From CAYOMP01 sp964405075 (lineage in GTDB: Bacteria > Bacillota > Clostridia > Lachnospirales > Lachnospiraceae), in assembly GCA_964405075.1 (NCBI GenBank), contig CAYOMP010000113.1, positions 1 through 9,153 on the forward strand: a DNA stretch of 9,153 nucleotides, read 5' to 3'. The translations under genes were made by a program, and so were the position numbers. The notes beneath the pieces were generated by a model, which saw nothing but the letters and a program-made list of their open reading frames with translations, made no database searches and had not been told where the DNA came from. Positions 5,413 to 9,153 of this stretch are shown here, piece by piece; the stretch's first letter is position 1; the number at the start of each line of letters is the position of its first letter.

Positions 5413-6864
5413 ATGGGAATTAATGGATTAGGAAAGTCAATTTTTGATAATAGATTATATGGTATGTCTGAAAAGAATAATAGTGAATCTAGTATATTTG
5501 CAGATAGGTTATACAAAGTTCAAAGCGAAAATATAGAGTCAGTTTTGGAAAAATGTCAAGTCAGAAATATATCAGCAGAAGACAGTGATAATGTAAAAAT
5601 TGATATATTTAATGGCAGGGTGTTAAAAGCAAAGGTATTAGATGATGGGAAAACGGTGTATGTGGAAGAAAAAAATGACGATGGAGAGGTTAATGGATAT
5701 GAAGTTGACTCAACTAAGATTGACAAATCTTCAAAGGACATAATCAGTCAGTTAATAGCAGAGACCATGGAAAAATTTGAGAATCAGTTAAAAAATGGAG
5801 AGCCTAAATATAGTATAGGAGGTTCAGAATTTTCTATTAAAGAATGGGACAGGTTGATTGCAAGTGTAGATGACACATTAGAAGATGCTAAAGAAGAGTT
5901 AGAATCCAGAATAGAGAAAGAAAAATTAAAGAAACTGGACGAAAAGTTGGAGGAAAGACAATTAGAGATTGAGAAAAATGCAAAAAGATTTGTGTCAGAA
6001 AGAATGGGAATGTCCAAAAAAGCCCCTTATTCATACTTAGCTGATGAAAATGGAATTATTGAATATAAGGGGGCAATTTTTCAATGTGATGACGAAAAAC
6101 AGTTACTGACATTGGGAGATGTTTCAGATGATAGTAAGGTAATAACAATTCCACTATCAAGTGGTGGAATGTTAAAGGTAAATAGGGAGAATTTAGATGA
6201 ACTGGCTGGTGCAATAGATATGTTTTCACCAGAAGATATTAATCTGATAATGAGAGCTATAGCTCAGGATGCCAAATTACAACAGATGCAGAAAGAAATA
6301 GATGAAACAGTTAATGGAATTGGTAAAGGAAGTCAAAATGAACTGGAACGCTTCGTAGAAGTAATTTATGAACAATTGAATTCTGTTAATAAAGATAGTA
6401 ACAAGGTAGATGTTTCAGATATAGGTAAGACTGTATCTATAGATGAAGTAATAACTAGTATAATCGAAACAACAAAGGGTGATGCAGAGCAAAATTCTGA
6501 GGATTATAGAAAAAATGTCAAATCTGATTTAACTAAAGGGTATATGGATTTCATATTCGAAAGTGTGGATAGTTTGGTAAAAGAAGCATGGAGCAAAACT
6601 GCTAAAGAAATGAAAATGAATGGCTATGATATGAGTAGTGAATATACTAAATATGTCACACAGCTTCAGTTAGAACAGTTGAATAAGGATAGAGAAAATG
6701 GCAAAGTTGACGATTTTGGAAATGATATTGAAGGAACAAGAAGATTTGTAGAAGCTTCAATTAACAGTTTATCAAATTATATTAATACAACAGATAATGA
6801 AAATTTGAGACAGGCGGCTAAAATAGAGTTAGAGTTCTATGAAAAACTTCAGGGCAAGCTTTGA
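5413..6864 (+). CDS. Unknown soluble, mostly helical protein in operon with the ECF sigma factor
   Basis: I cannot assign a named family to this 483-residue protein. It has no signal peptide and no hydrophobic segment long enough to span a membrane. Residues 9-22 and 27-40 are two copies of a motif, SIFxxRLYxxxSE-like. Residues 132-148 read KYSIGGSEFSIKEWDRL, leading into a charged coiled coil (about 145-195). Residues about 205-300 form a compact-looking segment with beta-like stretches (IIEYKGAIFQCDDE, LTLGD, VITIPLSSGGMLKVN), then helix MFSPEDINLIMRAIAQDAKLQ. The rest (about 310-483) is charged and helical. The start is ATG 5413 with AAAGGAG at 5396-5402. Placement 27 bases after the sigma gene and ahead of a terminator indicates one transcript. 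It could be the regulator of the sigma factor, its main target, or a structural protein. I recall comparable motifs in uncharacterised Lachnospiraceae proteins but could not check. Confidence 0.85.
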   Translation: MGINGLGKSIFDNRLYGMSEKNNSESSIFADRLYKVQSENIESVLEKCQVRNISAEDSDNVKIDIFNGRVLKAKVLDDGKTVYVEEKNDDGEVNGYEVDSTKIDKSSKDIISQLIAETMEKFENQLKNGEPKYSIGGSEFSIKEWDRLIASVDDTLEDAKEELESRIEKEKLKKLDEKLEERQLEIEKNAKRFVSERMGMSKKAPYSYLADENGIIEYKGAIFQCDDEKQLLTLGDVSDDSKVITIPLSSGGMLKVNRENLDELAGAIDMFSPEDINLIMRAIAQDAKLQQMQKEIDETVNGIGKGSQNELERFVEVIYEQLNSVNKDSNKVDVSDIGKTVSIDEVITSIIETTKGDAEQNSEDYRKNVKSDLTKGYMDFIFESVDSLVKEAWSKTAKEMKMNGYDMSSEYTKYVTQLQLEQLNKDRENGKVDDFGNDIEGTRRFVEASINSLSNYINTTDNENLRQAAKIELEFYEKLQGKL

Positions 6865-6928
6865 TGAACTTTGCAACATTACCTAGTTTTAAAATAGTAG
6901 AAATAGAGACTAATGTTGAATATTCGGG

Positions 6929-6969
6929 TGTATCTCATCAAGAGAAAAATTGGTGGGATACATTTTTTT
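6929..6969 (+). terminator. Intrinsic terminator of the sigma-factor operon
   Basis: TGTATCTCATC (6929-6939) pairs with GGTGGGATACA (6952-6962) with two G-U pairs and a 12-nt A-rich loop, immediately followed by seven T (6963-6969). This is a textbook Rho-independent terminator, 64 bases after the stop at 6864. It closes the sigma plus 483-residue-protein transcript. Confidence 0.88.
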
Positions 6970-6983
6970 GCGCAAGCGCCGCG

Positions 6984-7022
6984 ATAATTTGAGAAACTCG
7001 CAAAGCACGTTTCTCAAATTAT
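6984..7022. repeat. 14-bp perfect inverted repeat, possible interspersed repeat element
   Basis: ATAATTTGAGAAAC (6984-6997) and GTTTCTCAAATTAT (7009-7022) form a perfect stem around an 11-base loop that itself reads TCGCAAAGCAC. GC-rich flanks (GCGCAAGCGC at 6970-6979, GCG at 7023-7025) can add a few pairs with a bulge. No T-tract follows, so this is not a simple terminator. Its GC-rich edges stand out from the AT-rich surroundings and suggest a palindromic repeat of REP type. Confidence 0.6.
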
Positions 7023-7102
7023 GCGAACAAAGTTTTCATATGTATTAAAAATGCTCCGCAATGAATGCTGAGTCAAAATTGTATTAAGTATTTTGCATAA
7101 AA

Positions 7103-7140
7103 ATTCTTATAAATCTATGTTTAAACAGATTTATAAGAAT
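7103..7140. repeat. 14-bp perfect inverted repeat upstream of carB
   Basis: ATTCTTATAAATCT (7103-7116) pairs with AGATTTATAAGAAT (7127-7140) around a 10-base loop that overlaps the palindrome TGTTTAAACA. On the minus strand the stem is followed by TTTT, but no minus-strand gene ends here. It lies about 40 bases before the carB -35 box, so it may insulate carB from upstream transcription or bind a regulator. Confidence 0.6.
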
Positions 7141-7180
7141 GCTAATGAATAACTATTCAATAATTTAATGAATAAAAATA

Positions 7181-7209
7181 TTGAGGTTCCTTTATTAGAA
7201 TTATATAAT
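7181..7209 (+). promoter_or_regulatory. carB: Sigma-A promoter of carB
   Basis: TTGAGG (7181-7186) and TATAAT (7204-7209) are 17 bases apart, a near-consensus sigma-A promoter. Transcription would start near 7216, giving a leader of about 72 bases before ATG 7288. This makes carB the first gene of its transcript. Confidence 0.72.
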
Positions 7210-7234
7210 AGAAGTAGTGTGAAATTTAATAGAG

Positions 7235-7256
7235 CTAATAAATATGGAATTATTAG
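7235..7256 (+). promoter_or_regulatory. carB: Small stem in the carB leader
   Basis: CTAATAA (7235-7241) pairs with TTATTAG (7250-7256) around an 8-base loop, with possible G-U extension outward. It lies within the predicted leader, about 17 bases before the ribosome binding site. The stem is AT-only apart from one C-G pair, so its stability is low and a regulatory role is speculative. Confidence 0.3.
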
Positions 7257-7287
7257 TTTGGCTGCGAACTAAGAGGAGGATTTAAAA

Positions 7288-9153
7288 ATGCCTAAAAGAG
7301 AAGATATTAACAAAGTATTGATAATCGGATCAGGACCAATCATAATAGGTCAAGCATGTGAGTTTGATTATTCAGGAACACAGGCTTGTAAAGCACTTCG
7401 TAAATTGGGATATGAAATTGTATTAGTTAATTCTAATCCAGCTACAATTATGACAGACCCAGAAACTGCGGATGTAACTTACATTGAACCACTTAATGTA
7501 GAAAGATTAGAACAAATTATTGCAAAAGAACGTCCAGATGCATTACTTCCAAACTTAGGAGGACAGTCAGGATTAAATCTTTGTTCTGAATTAAACCAGG
7601 CAGGAATTCTTGATAAATATAATGTTAAGGTTATTGGTGTACAGGTAGATGCTATCGAAAGAGGAGAAGACCGTATCGAATTCAAAAAGACTATGGATGA
7701 ATTAGGTATAGAAATGGCTCGTAGTGAGGTAGCATATTCTGTTGATGAAGCATTAGCTATTGCTGATAAATTAGGATATCCAGTTGTACTTCGTCCGGCA
7801 TATACAATGGGTGGAGCCGGCGGTGGCTTAGTATATAATAAAGAAGAATTAAAGACCGTATGTGCCAGAGGGCTTCAGGCAAGTCTTGTTGGACAGGTAT
7901 TAGTAGAAGAGTCTATTTTAGGATGGGAAGAATTAGAATTAGAAGTAGTAAGAGATGCTGACAATAATATTATTACAGTATGTTTTATCGAAAATATCGA
8001 CCCATTGGGAGTTCATACAGGTGATTCATTCTGTGCGGCTCCAATGTTAACAATTTCTGAAGAATGTCAAAAGAGACTTCAGGAACAGGCATATAAGATT
8101 GTAGAATCAGTACAGGTTATTGGTGGTACAAATGTACAGTTTGCGCATGACCCTGTGACAGATAGAATTATTGTTATTGAAATTAACCCAAGAACATCAC
8201 GTTCTTCAGCTTTAGCATCAAAAGCTACAGGTTTCCCAATTGCTTTAGTATCAGCTATGCTTGCAGCTGGTTTAACATTAAAGGATATTCCATGTGGCAA
8301 ATATGGAACATTAGATAAATATGTACCAGATGGAGATTATGTAGTTATCAAATTCGCTCGTTGGGCATTCGAAAAATTCAAGGGTGTAGAAGATAAACTA
8401 GGTACTCAGATGCGTGCTGTTGGTGAAGTAATGAGTATAGGTAAAACTTATAAAGAAGCATTCCAAAAGGCTATTCGTAGTTTGGAAACAGGACGTTATG
8501 GTTTAGGACATGCTAAGAACTTTGACTCATTAACAAAAGAAGAATTATTAAAAATGTTAATGGAACCATCTAGTGAGCGTCATTTTATTATGTATGAAGC
8601 ACTCAGAAAAGGTGCTACAGTAGAAGAAATCTTCGAATTAACTAAAGTTAAAGCATATTTTATTGGACAGATGAAAGAGTTAGTTGAAGAAGAAGAAGCG
8701 TTAATGGCTAATAAGGGACAGATTCCTTCAGATGAAAAACTTATTGCAGCTAAGAAAAATGGTTTTTCAGATAAATATTTAAGTCAGATTCTTGAAGTAG
8801 CAGAAGAAGATATTAGAAATCGTAGAATCGAGCTTGGTGTTGAAGAAGCTTGGGAAGGCGTACATGTTAGTGGTACAGAAAACAGTGCATATTACTATTC
8901 AACATATAATGCAGAAGACAAGAATCCGGTAAATAGCGACAAACCTAAGATTATGATTTTAGGTGGCGGTCCTAACAGAATCGGACAGGGTATTGAATTT
9001 GATTACTGTTGTGTACATGCAGCAATGGCATTAAAGAAATTAGGATTTGAAACAATTATTGTTAACTGTAATCCAGAAACAGTTTCAACTGATTATGATA
9101 CATCAGACAAATTGTACTTTGAGCCATTAACATTAGAAGATGTATTAAGCATA
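7288..9153 (+). CDS. carB: Carbamoyl-phosphate synthase large subunit (3' partial)
   Basis: The first 622 codons are present and the gene runs off the window; the full family length is about 1,070. CarB makes carbamoyl phosphate from bicarbonate, ammonia (from glutamine via CarA) and two ATP, for pyrimidine and arginine synthesis. The N-terminal half shows the pre-ATP-grasp segment VLIIGSGPIIIGQACEFDYSG, Arg129, Arg169 in RPAYTMGGAGGG, Gln284, and Glu298-Asn300-Arg302 in EINPRTSRSSALASKATG, matching the positions of the E. coli carboxyphosphate site. Residues about 403-550 are the oligomerisation domain. The second synthetase half begins near 552 with IMILGGGPNRIGQGIEFDY. The start is ATG 7288 with AGGAGG at 7274-7279. 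No carA lies directly upstream, which is unusual. carA may be downstream or elsewhere. Confidence 0.98.
   Translation, partial: MPKREDINKVLIIGSGPIIIGQACEFDYSGTQACKALRKLGYEIVLVNSNPATIMTDPETADVTYIEPLNVERLEQIIAKERPDALLPNLGGQSGLNLCSELNQAGILDKYNVKVIGVQVDAIERGEDRIEFKKTMDELGIEMARSEVAYSVDEALAIADKLGYPVVLRPAYTMGGAGGGLVYNKEELKTVCARGLQASLVGQVLVEESILGWEELELEVVRDADNNIITVCFIENIDPLGVHTGDSFCAAPMLTISEECQKRLQEQAYKIVESVQVIGGTNVQFAHDPVTDRIIVIEINPRTSRSSALASKATGFPIALVSAMLAAGLTLKDIPCGKYGTLDKYVPDGDYVVIKFARWAFEKFKGVEDKLGTQMRAVGEVMSIGKTYKEAFQKAIRSLETGRYGLGHAKNFDSLTKEELLKMLMEPSSERHFIMYEALRKGATVEEIFELTKVKAYFIGQMKELVEEEEALMANKGQIPSDEKLIAAKKNGFSDKYLSQILEVAEEDIRNRRIELGVEEAWEGVHVSGTENSAYYYSTYNAEDKNPVNSDKPKIMILGGGPNRIGQGIEFDYCCVHAAMALKKLGFETIIVNCNPETVSTDYDTSDKLYFEPLTLEDVLSI

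Larger units (their letters stand above)
6865..7287. other. Intergenic region between the sigma operon and carB
   Basis: This 423-base stretch contains no convincing gene. In order it holds the operon terminator (6929-6969), two further perfect inverted repeats (6984-7022 and 7103-7140), the carB promoter (7181-7209) and a carB leader with one small stem. I searched by eye for a PyrR-binding consensus and a leader terminator typical of pyrimidine genes and did not see either. Confidence 0.6.

Noticed and set aside
5556..6017. Minus-strand frames opposite the 483-residue protein gene (5556-5741 and 5784-6017)
   Set aside because: They are serine/phenylalanine-rich antisense shadows of the glutamate/lysine-rich plus-strand gene, with no start signals.
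7168..7272. 34-codon frame (MNKNIEVPLLELYN...) ending 15 bases before carB, possible leader peptide
   Set aside because: It has no ribosome binding site, and the carB -35 and -10 boxes lie inside it, so a transcript from that promoter would lack its start codon.
7479..8300. Minus-strand frames within carB (7479-7685 and 8079-8300)
   Set aside because: They are fully contained in a highly conserved carB coding region on the other strand.
1..9153. CRISPR array, tRNA/rRNA genes, insertion sequence or prophage genes
   Set aside because: I saw no regularly spaced repeats, no tRNA-like cloverleaf with a CCA-type end, no rRNA-like conserved stretch and no transposase, integrase or phage reading frame on either strand.

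Overview
The window is low-GC, AT-rich bacterial DNA. Ribosome binding sites are strong (AAGGAG-type), gene order is compact, a perfect CIRCE/HrcA operator is present, and protein sequences (SbcC, HtpG, CarB, receiver) look clostridial. This points to a Firmicute of the Clostridia, most likely a gut Lachnospiraceae-type organism. That placement is inference from sequence style, not from a database search. A run of ten Ns at 4581-4590 shows this is a draft assembly with a join inside the window.

Layout from left to right. (1) 1-354: the 3' end of sbcC, the ATPase subunit of a DNA-processing nuclease, followed by a hairpin. (2) 688-1734: an exported lipoprotein related to PrsA/PpiC foldases, but without the usual parvulin histidines. 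It has its own extended -10 promoter, framed by a 9-bp inverted repeat. (3) 1790-2179: a stand-alone CheY/Spo0F-like receiver. (4) 2180-2388: two strong hairpins separating the receiver from the convergent gene. (5) 2389-4452, minus strand: htpG (Hsp90), with a sigma-A promoter and a perfect CIRCE operator just upstream, so it is probably HrcA-controlled. (6) 4891-6864: a two-gene unit made of an ECF sigma factor and a 483-residue soluble, largely helical protein of unknown function. It is preceded by an ECF-type promoter (TGAAAC-N17-CGTAT) and ended by a clear intrinsic terminator. (7) 6865-7287: an intergenic stretch carrying three large hairpins and the carB promoter. (8) 7288-9153: the first 622 codons of carB, running off the window.

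The most interesting part is the ECF sigma unit. The promoter matches the type that ECF factors recognise, suggesting autoregulation. No membrane anti-sigma factor follows; the second gene instead encodes a cytoplasmic-looking protein with an N-terminal duplicated motif (SIFxxRLY) and a coiled coil. This pair is the best candidate here for an undescribed regulatory system. The other genes are ordinary housekeeping, stress or envelope functions, with some local oddities: a CIRCE site upstream of -35, acidic insertions in Hsp90, a foldase lacking catalytic residues, and carB without an adjacent upstream carA.
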